This document shows, in pieces, positions 1 to 14,485 of a stretch of DNA of 64,000 bases (positions within the stretch are counted from its first letter, which is position 1; each line of letters begins with the position of its first letter). A program made the translations under genes and the position numbers. The DNA comes from Lepraria neglecta (taxonomy: Eukaryota; Ascomycota; Lecanoromycetes; Lecanorales; Stereocaulaceae). The notes under the pieces were generated by a model. That model had not been told where the DNA came from. It did no database searches and saw nothing but the letters and a program-made list of their open reading frames with translations. The stretch lies in assembly GCA_033220425.1 (NCBI GenBank), contig CM065650.1, positions 3,658,001-3,722,000 of the forward strand, in the 5' to 3' direction.

Positions 1-3000
1 TTGAATACAAGCCGGTAATGATACAGTAGAGTACTGTAAATCGAGATCTGACGCAGGCAATTTGACGGATAAGCCTGGAGAAGGAACGAGCAAGTATCCA
101 CAGCCCGATTGGGCAAGAGTGGGGATGGTCAGTAGCATGCGTATGGCTTGCAGTAAGCGCTCTTTGCGAAGTACTCGTACATTATTGCTTTGAACGCCTT
201 CTCCATCTCCGCACAGCTGAAATCTATTATTTCTGAGGAGCCCCTCAACCTGTCGTTCTGTTTTGATTGAATTGTTACATTCCGTTCAAGCACGCGCCTC
301 TTCCGGATTTGGGAGATGAGCTTGCAAATGCCAAAAATCGGGCAAATTGCTAGGCCAGATGCAGCGCGTTGTTTGACTGGTATTAGCTAATTTAGTCGCC
401 GACTACCCAATTAGCGCGATGCAGGTGTCATATGCAAATGCAATGCTCGACGGGAGCAGAAGTTTGGCTCGGTTTTGGTTGATGGGATAGCGACGGGGAA
501 GTCGGAGACTTGCGAAATCCTGGGTCATTTTCGACCTGGTCTAGACCTCGTCCTCGCTCGTCTTGCAGAATAGCGAAACGCCTTTTCGCTTACTTGACAC
601 TCGAACATCCGTGATATCCCCACCTGCACCATGCAAACCAAGATTATTATTGGCGCAATTCAGCTTTGCGACGTTGTTTGCTTCGTCATAACGGCCCCGA
701 ACCCAAGTCTCACTTTGGTAGCCACAACGCCATCACCCTGGTCGTGGATCAACGGGTCCCTCCCTTTCACCCGTTCTCTATCCAACGCCGATCGATTGTG
801 AAATACCACCAAACTTTTTCCGTCTGAGTTCGCAGACAGCTTATTGACTTCGTCAGGGTCTCCTACCTTATACCTTCTACACTCTAAGCTCGACTTGTCA
901 ACTCTATGACTATCCTGCTATTATCTGTGCGCGTTGCGTTACAGTATGACATGTTCGGCATTAAAAACGACACGGGGACCTGCGGCCGCTGGAGGCCGCA
1001 CCATGCGCGTGGTCGACCGAGCATGAGCGAGCTTCCCCTGGACACGTTCACTTGTGCTATGGTGCATTAGTGCATATACATCATGACGGCAGGCTTGGAA
1101 CCCCGGTCATCCGCAAGACTGACGAACCACGTTACCGCTTTGCATCGAAACGCTAGGATCGGACAGCCAGACTAGATTGCAGGGGGCCTGGATCGGTGAC
1201 GTGAAGAGCGAATCAACCGCGTCCCAACCGATTTCCTCATCCAAGCTAGCCTGTCGTTAATCCTCCGACCCAAAACTCGTTTGCAGCTGTTAGTTCAGAA
1301 CTTCAGCTCCAAAAAGGCAATCGTGGCGCCAGCGGTTCAACGGTCGTCCTCCCTGATTCGTAGAAGTTACTCCGCCGGCCAATTTCTTTCGATACCTGAG
1401 GCTCCTGCAGTACCATACACGTCTAATTCACCTGGTAAAGCCGTTGATATCGCGTGGATCGGCGTGGAGAAGTTCGGTCCAAATATCAAGGTGGGGCTTC
1501 GTGCTCCATAGCTCTCAATGCGCGCATGGATTCATGAAACAACCTGTCGAAATGTCTTGCGCATCATGACAGCACGTAGCTACGAGTACGGAAAAATAAG
1601 TGGACATGTAGTTATCTGGGTGGTTGCAGTTCCAACGCTTTGGAAGGCCGGGTGAATGCATTACCCGCATCGTGGCTGCTGTCAGCAACGAAGTGGCTCT
1701 GCGGATTGGAGCGTGGAACGAAGATGTCCGGGTTGCGGTCTCGTGTCCTGCGAGTGAGCGAGCCTGCTCTTCCCATCCTGGAGAAAGTTGGGGATGGGGA
1801 CTGCATGATTACATTGGGAAAGCCACTTGCCTACTAAGACGCACCAATCGTGATTAAATCCGGCTAGCGAGGCGTAGACAATCGACGATGAGCGGGATTC
1901 GTTGACTTGTGAGACATGCTCCAACGGCGGTCGCCGCTAGGGGCTTCAGGGAGCTCAGCAAGGCCACAGTCTAGAGCCCTAAAGCCTATGCGCAATTCTG
2001 GCAGTGAATGCCTCTGTCGTGACGTCTCCATTAATCGACAGGCAATACGAGCATCTTGCAGCAACCTAGGCACCGGTACTCGATCTGTGTTTCTGCTTAC
2101 CTGCAATCTGCACCTCCTTCGCCTGGGCTCGATAGCCGAGAGAGCACAGAGCCAGATTGAGTTCCTAGATGCCGTCGTGCCGCGTAGTCGATACTGGTTT
2201 CATATGCACGATCTTCAACGGTCTTGAACTACATGCAACCTAACCGTTGACCTTCGGTGTTGCATCCTATCGCCCTCACACGGCCTCGTATTCACCTTAT
2301 CAGCTAGAATACTTACCCTATTTACTCGTCTTACAGACCCTAACAGGCGGACCAGGAAAGTTTTACACGGATCGCAAGCCGGCGAATAAATTTACCAGGT
2401 CGAAGAGATTCAACGTCTGGTGATCAGCAGTAGCTCAACGGGTATGCAATCTCGTCTCGACTTATCACATATTGCGAGTGATCATCCACGGATGCAGACG
2501 CAGCTGATAGCCGCCCAATGGCCTGTGCTGGGATCACCCACTGTTTGATGATCATTCTCCCTGCCGATCTACGAGGTCCAATCGCCCCGTGGAGATCATT
2601 CTCATGAAAGAGTATTTGTCATACCACTCGTCTCGAAATACTCATGTTCATGAACAGAGGGTCCACACTCTCTGCCTTGAGGGTTCCACATTGTTTTATT
2701 TTTGAGGCACAGACTTTGGAAAACTTAGCCTCTGTCGGCTGGAGCCCAAATATCGCTCAGGGTGATGAATCATGGACCAAGGGGAGGCTGAAAACACCCT
2801 TCGCACCAGCGACCAACTTCGAAGAAACACACTATACACGAATTACGAGTACCCTGAACCTTGATTACAGAAAGGCAAAGTTGTTACCAGCGCTGGTCGG
2901 AGGATTCTCCTGCATTTTGCCCCTGAAGTGGTCACAGGCTCTACGAGCGTCGAGAGGCCTCTGCCCTGGTAAGTAATTGAACAAGCACTCCAACCGAGGC

Positions 3001-4438
3001 TGCGAGGATACATTACTGTACTGATCTACTTTGGCAGACTCATATGCCAACTCCTTTCTATGAAGCGCCCTTCTATTGTCCTCTAGCCCCGCGAGATCTC
3101 TGGCAGAAAACGGCGCTCTGCGAAACTACCAACGGCGAGGAGTTTGAACTCAGGTTTCTTCACCTTTGCCAATGCCCTAATTTACTACTCGTCAGACGCT
3201 AGAGCTAATCATCCATGCCATCGATCAGACACTATCCCCTTCCACCGTGACTCTGCAAGACTCAAACCCGAAGAACGCCTACGACTGCATTCCATTGGAA
3301 CTCCCTCCCAAGCGTCCCCCTTTCTTGAGGCCATCTCATACCTACTAGCTTGCTGTATGTATGTATGTATGTATGTATGTATGTATGTATGTATGTATGT
3401 ATGTCATGCAGAATTTGTGTCTGTCAACTTTAACTATTTTGAGTGCGAACTATTTTGGTTGCAGTGGTTGCAGCATTAACCCATCTGTCACTTTCTTAGC
3501 CGCATCATCGTTCATGCAGATGACCAAAGCCTGGTTCTAGCCTTGAGATGTCTTGCATAATGTCGCAAGTCGAACCTATCAAACATTTTTCATGTCAAGA
3601 AACGGACTTGACAAACACTTGCCGTGTTTTATTTACTTCAGTATTGTTACCTTCGCTGCCGCAATGACGTGCGCCTCTTCATCCTTGCGAGCAGATCTCA
3701 TCGACTTGTCAGCAGAATAATACTCCGCTCACGTTTCATCACAACCCGGAGTTGTCGAATCCTTTCAGGGTGCAGGACCCGGTGGGGGGGGGAGCTCATG
3801 ATGGTGCATTGCATTCTAGCTTGGTTGTCTAAGCTGCATCATCTTATCATTCTCTTTGCTGCTTTTTCAAATACCTTTGACAAATGTTGCTGCTGGACTC
3901 GAGCTACTGCCTCTGACTGAGGGGAATGGGATTACTGACTGCACCTCAAGCAATCCATAGAGCACCAGAGCACACACATATGATCAAGCGTTAGCGAGGA
4001 ATTGCTCACACAACGTCATCGATGGGATGTACAAGTAGCTTTGAGAATCATAGATGGCTCCATCCAAAAATCACATGTATTCAACCCATCTTCAAATGTG
4101 GCAAAAATTGGTACAACAGCCTCCTTCTTCTTTCTTTCTACCATCTAAGAAGCCCAACAGACAGTCAATCCCTCGCGGGACTCAACTCATACATGTAAAC
4201 GAACGCAATCCCAGCAGAGCCGAGCAGAGCCGAGCACTTCGGCTACTGCAATATGCCTTCATATTTTACCCAACCCAGATCAGATCCAGGTATCCCAAGC
4301 AAATAGTGAACTCCCTCCTCTTGCTCCTTCGCTTGCTCGCTATGTATCTCTTGATAGCCAATCTATCAATCAATCCATCATCATAATCATAATGTCGTAA
4401 AAAATCAGAAGTAAAAGGCAGCATCTTCACCAATCCGC
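1..4438. other. Gene-poor stretch, no supported gene
   Basis: No open reading frame here is long, begins sensibly and looks like protein. The open stretches are 60-110 codons, lack recognisable domains, overlap in several frames and carry no convincing paired splice signals. The only clear structure is the TGTA microsatellite near 3.36-3.40 kb and a short G-run near 3.78 kb. The last part probably holds the 3' untranslated region of the glycosyltransferase that ends at 4439 on the minus strand. A lineage-specific gene with many small exons could be missed. Confidence 0.5.
3354..3404. repeat. TGTA tetranucleotide microsatellite, about 12 copies
   Basis: An uninterrupted run of the four-base unit TGTA (read as GTAT or ATGT in other phases) of about 12 copies is seen directly. 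It lies in a gene-poor stretch. An open frame crosses it and would encode a repeating Cys/Met/Tyr/Val peptide, but nothing else supports that frame as coding. The length is likely variable between strains. Confidence 0.95.
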
Positions 4439-7400
4439 CTATAGCCAAATATCCCCCCCCTCACCCGCCACCCATTTCCTCCACGCCTCAGTGTACGCAG
4501 TCTCCAAATCCCTGACCCAGCGCCTCGTATCAAAGAGAGCACTAGTCCAGCGACTCTCATAAAGTAGCCTCCTCAGCTCCACCAGTCTTCCTCTCCCCAA
4601 GCCTTGTATACCCTCCTGAGTAGGATAGACAAGATCACTACCCAGCTCAACCGCCTGCTCCTCGTACGCCTCATCGCTCTCCGCAATCAAATCCTGTGCA
4701 GCCCTCTCTCCCTCTTCATTCCTCGGCAGCGCACCCCTCAAGATACTAGCAGCCATTCGCGAGCACATTTTGTACTCGTATCTTGGTAGGGTTAAGAGTG
4801 GTGTTCCGGACCAAAGCACATCGGCCGCTGTGGTGTGGGCGTTGCATTCGGGGGTATCGAGGAAGAGATCGCAGACGCGGGCACGGGAGATGTGCTGGTG
4901 CTTGGGAGCTACGTCTGTGAAGATGATGCGGGAGGCGACTTCGGCGCCTACCCAGCGGAGGGCTGTTTTTCTGAGGTTTTCTTCGCCGAGGTCGGGGAAG
5001 CGGAGGAGCCAGAGGACGGATTTGGGGATGCGGGAGAGGATGCGGAGCCAGGTTCTGAAGGTTGTTGGCTCGATCTAAACCAATGTCAACGTTAGTGGTT
5101 TTCAGTTACAATAATAATGGGGGCTGTATACCTTATATAGCTGGTTGAAATTGCCTAGAATCACAGTATCGTCTGGCAGATCTGGAAATAGCTCCTTGCG
5201 CATCTGCCACCGTCGTCGTTGCTCTTCTGGCCAACTAACTCGCGGTTCTTGGGAGTCTGGAGCACTTTGTCTGTGGTCACAGCAGAAGAAAGTGTCTTTG
5301 GTGAAGATGATGTTCTCCCCATAGACCCAGTCATCCTGATCATCATCATTGTTGCCGTCTTTAGTCTGATCGATGAGATCCATATTTCCTCTCCACGGCC
5401 TGAGCGTTTGAGGTGGGACTGCAATTTTGTCCGCAAGAAGGTAGTCGCACCACTCGGCTCCAAGAGTGCCAGCAAAGCCCATGAAAGACATCTGAATGGG
5501 CGCCGGACGTGCTGCAAATACCTCGTTCCTTGCACCTCGAGTATAGCCATTGAGGTTGATGAGAATGTGGATGCCGTCAGCGACGACCCGGCTGACCAGG
5601 CGATCTATTGACCACGAAGAGGCATCATGGAAAACTGGTGCTTCCCGCTCAATCTGCCGGCGGTGTACGGAGCCATCGCTAGCAGTAGTTGCGTAGCAGA
5701 AGGCTTTCACACGCCGCGGGTCATGAAGTCCAAACACAGATTGCATAAGATGAGCGAGAGGGTGATTGTTGAAATCCGAAGATATATAGCCGACGTTGAG
5801 ATGCGGGTTGGGTGGCGCCGGAGGATCGTACACCTGGGCAGAAAGCCACGGGGCTCGCAATGTGGAGCAGGAAACCCTCAAACCGTTCCTTTGAGAAATT
5901 TTGCGGATTTGTTTAGCAGACAATGGGCACGTGAATGTGTGAAATGGCAACACGGTCGGGGCGGTGGGGACAGCCAGGGCTGCAGGAAGCTGTGGTCGTA
6001 CACGCTGGCTCGGTGGAATGGGTCTCCGCTCGATATATTGACGTCGGTAGATTTGCTGTACCAAATTCTTAGTAGCTCGCTCAACGAGCCGCACCACCTT
6101 GGCCCCTTCCCATTTGGTCTCCGTCCAGTCTTCCAGCATCCTCCTCATTGAGATTTGAGTATTGCCATTGGCAGCATGACGAGGGCTTGCCACGCCAATT
6201 TGCTGAAGCATTTGTTCGATTCCAACACTGTGAAGGACACCTTGGCCCCAGCCTTCGCCATCACGGAGTTGCTTCTCAACTATGGTGACGACCCGTTCAA
6301 TCCATCCGCAACTTGGGACAAGAGACTTTTTAGAATCATACAAATCACCGTGCTCATCCACGTGCCAACGATCACGATTACCACCCAGGCGAGTGATCCC
6401 ACCGCGACCACTCCAGCTACAGACGGAATTCAACGCATTTGCAAGGCCACAGACGGCTTCTGCAAAGTCTGGATTCGACGTAACCGCTCGTCTGTAGTAA
6501 GTGATGGCATCACTGACTTTGCCTTGATCTTTGACGGCGTTGGCTAGATTAGCAAGAGCTATGTCAAAGCTGCCGTCGCAATCAACAGCTTTTTCATACA
6601 TCGTAATCGCAGCTTTTAATTGCCCAATATCCTTGAAAAGACTGCCGAGGTTCGTGTACAGATGTGCATGGCGTGTGTCGAGTTTCAAGCCGTAATCATA
6701 GTATGCGAGGGCCAAAGCAACACCACTGCCAGGAATAACTCCCGGGATCGGAGAAGACTGCGAGCTATTTGGTCTCACATTAGACTTCGATCGAGCTGAT
6801 TGCTGCACACTGGCCAGAAGGATTCCCACGTTGTTAGCAGTCGAAGGGCTCGGCTGCAGTGATAGTGAAAGGTAGTATAGCGCAAGTATTTCTTGGACTC
6901 CAGATGTTGCTCTTGGGGCAGTGGCTGCAGCTCCACTAGAAGACATTCCATCTTGATAGATCTTGGCAAGGGAGAGGAGGGAATTGCTAATTATCGAGAC
7001 TGCGGCCTTTTGACTGTAGCCATCAGGGACCCCAACCAAACCTGGCAGTCGACCTTGCGGGGGGAACACAAGGCGTGAAGTCTCTAATGCCATATCGGGT
7101 GGCAGCAGTATTGGTTCGTCTGCGCCGTAAAGTCCTTGAGTATTCGGGGATCCTATACACAGCTTTTCTGAGAACACAGCCAAGATTCTTTTGATCAATC
7201 CTCGAATACCCAGATGACGCCTGCCGGCGCCGATCAAGATAGCATCTTCGAAGGCTTGAGCAGCACCAGCACATTCTCCCAGTTGGTATAGCATATTACC
7301 CTTGCCATGGACTAGGGCGACCATTCTACCATTGTCCGAGGGTGGTATGGCGTAATCACTGGATCCGAACTCGCCGTCAGCCGTAGGATCAGGACCGTCA

Positions 7401-9529
7401 TGCAGTGAACTTCCCGGAGAAAACACATTATCACCGACCCTGTCGAGTTTTGAGTTGCGAGAAAGTACATTGTGATCAAGTCGAAGGGCATGCTCCACAT
7501 ATTCAATAACCTTCACAGCTTCTCTTCCACGGTTTCCTTCATGCAGCAGCCCAATGAGGTGTTCAATGGCTTCAAAATAGCTTGGTCGAAGTTTGACAGA
7601 ACGGAACCAGTACTGCTCGGCATCTTCCCTTCGATTGAGAGCGAGCAGGGTAGCCGCCAAATTGGACATGGCCTCAACATTATTCGAATCCCGTTGGAGA
7701 ACTTTGAAATACCATTTCATGGCTTTGTTGTAATCGCTTAGTCCGTAAGCCAGACACCCAATCAAGAGCATTCCATCGGTCCATTCCAATCCGCTTTCTT
7801 GACAAAGTCTACCAAGCATTTCCATAGCATACACTGCTGCAGCTGATGGCGAATTTGCATGCATGTCTGAAGCAAGTTGGGGCGGGACGTAGCTGGGCTG
7901 TGCTGTGAACGAGTGGGATCGAAGACTTCCGTCACGCGAGTGCCATCGCTGCCGGGATTGGACTTTTGGGTGCATGGGAGGGTATTCAGATGGTGACTGA
8001 GTGTCCATTGCGCGATCACCCGATTGACGCCTTATATGAGACTTGGAAGCTTGCAGGGAGTGTTCCAGAGAAGTGTTACCTGCCCTAAGTTGTTCAGGCG
8101 ATGGCACTTTTGTGTTGTGATAAGATCGATCACGACTGTGGCTATTTGACCAAGAAGGATACGGCCGTCGTGGAGGATGAGGATAATAGCCTGGCGGATG
8201 AATTGCACCACCATTTTGCTGCTCGTGTGACGAGTTTCGCCGTGTCTGCTCAATGGAGGCCAGCAAATTGCAGTATATTCGATGTGCCCACATAAGAACC
8301 TTCTCTTTGAATTGGGTGTTGTTGTTTGAGGTTGTCGAGTCCTGAAAAGGATAAGAGGCCGATGCAGAAGAGATAGCAGTCGTGAAATCTGGGTTGCTGT
8401 AGATATCATTGAATGTGTGAGTGCCTTGGTCGTGCCACGTAGCCGGCTTTTTACGATACGCAAGAGGAATTTCAAATTGTCGAGGCGTTGTGGCTGCAAC
8501 ATGATTGTTTGGCAGGGAATTTCTCCTGTATAAAGGATCAAAATTGGATTCTAGAGTACCAACTTCTTCTCTTTCGCGTTCGAGACCGGTTCCAATTGTG
8601 GCGGATTGATCGAATCTATGGGCATACCGAGAATCGCTGTTGGCCTGTAGCCACTGGCCATAATTATTGACTGCCGGTTGGGTAGATAAGTCCGCGTCAT
8701 GCTCGGCGGTTTGGTATTGAAACCTTGGATCACGAAGTGGAGCAGGACGGTAAGGCTCAAAAGTACCATTAGGCCAATAAGGTCCGTAGCGTCCTGGGCT
8801 TTGTATCGAAGTAGGGCCTAGACAAGGTGGCCACATGGGCTGTAGAACCGTCGGAACATGTTGACTTCCATCCCAATTGTAGTGCTGATGATGCAGCGAT
8901 GATTGATTCAACACCGAGTCCATGCCTGAGGGTAGAACACCACTCGATCTCCACCCCAATTTTGAGTTGGCATCATCCATCGCGGATGTGCCTTGTAAAT
9001 TCCCTTCCCGAGACCCATTGCCACTGTATTGTCGAGCACGTGACTGCTCCCCAACCGTTGGTTCGAAGAGCTGGAACTTTTGTGGTGGTGCATACTCATC
9101 AAATTCGTCCGTCAATGCATAAGGATATGCGGTGCGATTGTTCCCAATGGATGTGGGCATTAAGAAATGCTTCATAATATGTGGTCTTTTCGTCCATTCC
9201 ACTGGACTTCCATCATATCCTGCAGCAAGGGTACCATTGGGTGTCTTCCGTCGAAGCATATGCTCTGAGGCTTCCGAGGAGGGTGTGTAGGATGTTTGAA
9301 GAGACAATTGCTGCGGCAGCGATGCTGTGTTTCGGAGAGGTCGAGCGTACTGTTGAGGCCTCTCGAGCCTTTTTGAGAAGCTGGCATTTTGAAATGAATG
9401 ATGTTGATTGGTGTTCGAAGAATTTGAGGGAGGAGCGGAGGGCAGGTCCTTGGAGGCAGTGTGATGGAGAGAGTATGCTGATTGTTGGAAATGGTGTTGA
9501 TGATGCTGGTGCGCGACTTCGGAGAACAT
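4439..9529 (-). CDS. TPR-containing O-GlcNAc transferase-like glycosyltransferase (GT41)
   Basis: Two exons, 9529-5132 and 5074-4439, give 1,677 residues. The intron is GTATAC...TTTAG and joins NFNQLYK to IEPTTF, the conserved run of GT41 enzymes. Residues 1 to about 560 are low-complexity and rich in His, Gln, Ser and Pro. TPR-like repeats follow at about 565-680 and 940-1040. The catalytic half begins near 1230 with the GYISSDF and NNHPLAHLM motifs; the first His matches the key His of the OGT family. The second half (about 1460-1677) has the CDLFLDT and GTPLLTLP segments of the UDP-GlcNAc site. The family transfers GlcNAc (or, in SPINDLY relatives, fucose) to Ser/Thr of nuclear and cytosolic proteins. 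The ATG at 9529 is the first in the long open frame. Which sugar is used cannot be told from sequence. Confidence 0.93.
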
Positions 9530-11000
9530 GATGCCTTCCCTTTAGCCCCAAAATTGACAGCGGCAGCTGAGCGGTCCAATATCCGCCAGAGGACGAGTAT
9601 AGAGTTTGCGATTCTATTGGAGGTGGATTGCTGTAGGAAGGCCTATGGACTGCAGCACGGATGAGTTCCAATGCCTTTGCGACTTCTGGTCCAGCATCTC
9701 GCGCATGTCATTCTCCCGACCGCCCAAGGATTAGCTGAATTTGACGGGGAATTGGGCGGAGTCGCAGGCCGGGAATCTAATGACGTTGGAGATGTGGGGA
9801 GCGAAAGGCTCTCGAGGAGATGAATGGGACGGGTTTCAGGTATATAGTATACCACCCTCTCCTAAGAACAGAGAGTAGGGCTGCCGGAGTATTCAATCAA
9901 AAGGTGGTTGAAGGAGTGGTTTGCAAAGAATGTTTTGTCCTTGGCACAGAGGGCTGAGTTACCACTTAATAGGCTGGGTGCCCTGCAAGCCACGAATTAT
10001 GAGGCGAGCTCTAGCGCACAGCCAGAGCCAAACGTTGGCGTTTAGGGTTAGGTGATACGTCCCATGGCTGAAGTTGAAACCAATCACCACCCTCCTTCGG
10101 TTTTCCGTGGCGTGATGCTTCTATGCTCATGGATGATAACAGTAGGGAACCGGACCATAAGAGGTGCGCAAATGGAGGAAAGCGAAAGCTCTAGAAAACA
10201 TAAAGATACATTCATATTTTCATTTTCATCCTCTATCAAGCCCGTACCCCGTACAGGCTGATTTACCTGAAGTGCAAGGGTGGGTGGGTCCATGCATCGT
10301 AGCCGCCTTCTCACCTTCCAATCCTATGCCAGCCTATGCCACTACCCAGCAACCATTGATCCGACCGTTGCGGCTTTCCTGCCTGGTGTCACGCCTCGCT
10401 ATGCCTAATGTACGCCTCCGCTTTGTGACACGATTGACAGCGATTAACAGCCATAGCAGGATCTTGTGTGACTGCTTTTCAACCAAGAAACGCTGGCCAT
10501 TTGCCGGCACACCTCCGGTTTGACTTTGGTGATCTCTACCTCGAAGCGCTGATCCTTACCGTATGCATCCGTCGGTGCGGCATAATGCACTGATTTATAA
10601 TCCAATGTCACAGCTGCGTTTGGTGCCACATTGCATAGAGAGATGTGGCGTAATGACTTTTGAGGACACATTATAGTCCGGGTTGCAGGTTTATTGGCCG
10701 AAGTATGCATCACAATTATCGTTGCGAGCTCATTTAAGTCGGAGTGCTCGTTTTGATTACGAAGGGTTCCATTTTGCTTATCACTCTAGTCTACTCTGGG
10801 AGGTTGCACGCTTACTTGAGGATGAGCAAAGCTCGAGGATTTCTCAAACTGATATCAGGCAGAAGGCCTTTTCTCTGTAGCGGAATTCTGCATGGTGGGT
10901 CAAAGCCGCGCTGGCTTCCCATGGCAGGAATAATGCCTCGTCAAAATCGCTCGAACGCATGCAAAGACATTGACCGGTGTGGCATGTCGAGTTTCCCTCC
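9530..11000. other. Intergenic: 5' flank of the GT41 gene and 3' flank of sec23
   Basis: No supported gene. The first part is the promoter and leader of the glycosyltransferase, and the last part the 3' end of sec23, both on the minus strand. Short open frames here have no domain or splice support. Confidence 0.6.
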
Positions 11001-13643
<2,643 letters not shown>

Positions 13644-14485
13644 GTTCTTCAAGGTATACAGCCAGGTTCAAGAGAAGAGGATGTGCCGCAGCGGAGGCAG
13701 CCAATCAACCTTACTTCAAAGGATCGAGAAGTCCACGTATGCGGCCTGAAGAGGCGTACGTATTTTGCAACAGCTAATGGCTCAAATTGCTAGCAAGCCA
13801 GATCATCGCAGGAAACATTGAGATAAATCAACCCCGCTAGACCAGATATGGATTAGCAAGATTAATAGAAAATCCTCGCCGCTGTATCAGACATTTTCTC
13901 TTCTTCATCTACATTAGACGCCAGTTGAAAACACATTACTGATGACTACCCTGGGGCTCCAATCCCTCGGTCGTTTTCGCGCTGAGCGTAGACGTACTTT
14001 TACCCATGGCTGGGCGCCTGGCTTCGAAGAGTCTTTTTGACCCTCATGAGCAATTCGGGAATCAGCAGAGGTTACAAACAGTTGATTCATAAGCATTACT
14101 TCTATGGGTATTACTAGCACAATGCTCCAGTACCTCATCCTCCCATAGGACATATACAAGAGAGGTTGTCAAATCACCAGCGCTGCCTGTGGAAAGAGCC
14201 ATCAGCCGCGAGAGCTTTCTGCATATCGCTAGAACCCAGGTGCAGCATAGAGTAATGGTCTGGATGTTGTGGATGGGGAGGAGGACAAAGGGATGATGGG
14301 TGTGTTCAGGAGGAGGGCTGCTGCATCACTGTGTAGACAGACGACGTATGTTAACAAATCATTGAATTCTTTGATTCTCGAGCACCTAATGTGCGAGCGA
14401 TGCATCTACATGGGCCGTGAACAAAAGTACCTAGGCTTGACGTTTCCTTGCAAATGAGAGCATTAGCTACAGGTGCCAGTCCATC
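13644..14485. other. Intergenic upstream of sec23
   Basis: This is the promoter side of sec23 and the 3' side of the next minus-strand gene. One minus-strand open stretch near 13.91-14.16 kb has no domain and no credible splice partners. Nothing else is seen. Confidence 0.5.

Noticed and set aside
3144-3479. Open frame of 111 codons across the TGTA repeat
   Set aside because: Much of it is repeat-encoded Cys/Met/Tyr/Val. The rest has no domain and no support.
5219-9531. Several plus-strand frames over the glycosyltransferase gene
   Set aside because: All lie antisense to a clear GT41 coding frame and have no protein character of their own.
10044-10055. TTTAGGGTTAGG, two telomere-like repeats
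   Set aside because: Only two units, within an ordinary promoter region between conserved genes. This is too short to be an interstitial telomere tract.
13914-14159. Minus-strand frame of 81 codons upstream of sec23
   Set aside because: No domain, and no splice sites linking it to either neighbour.
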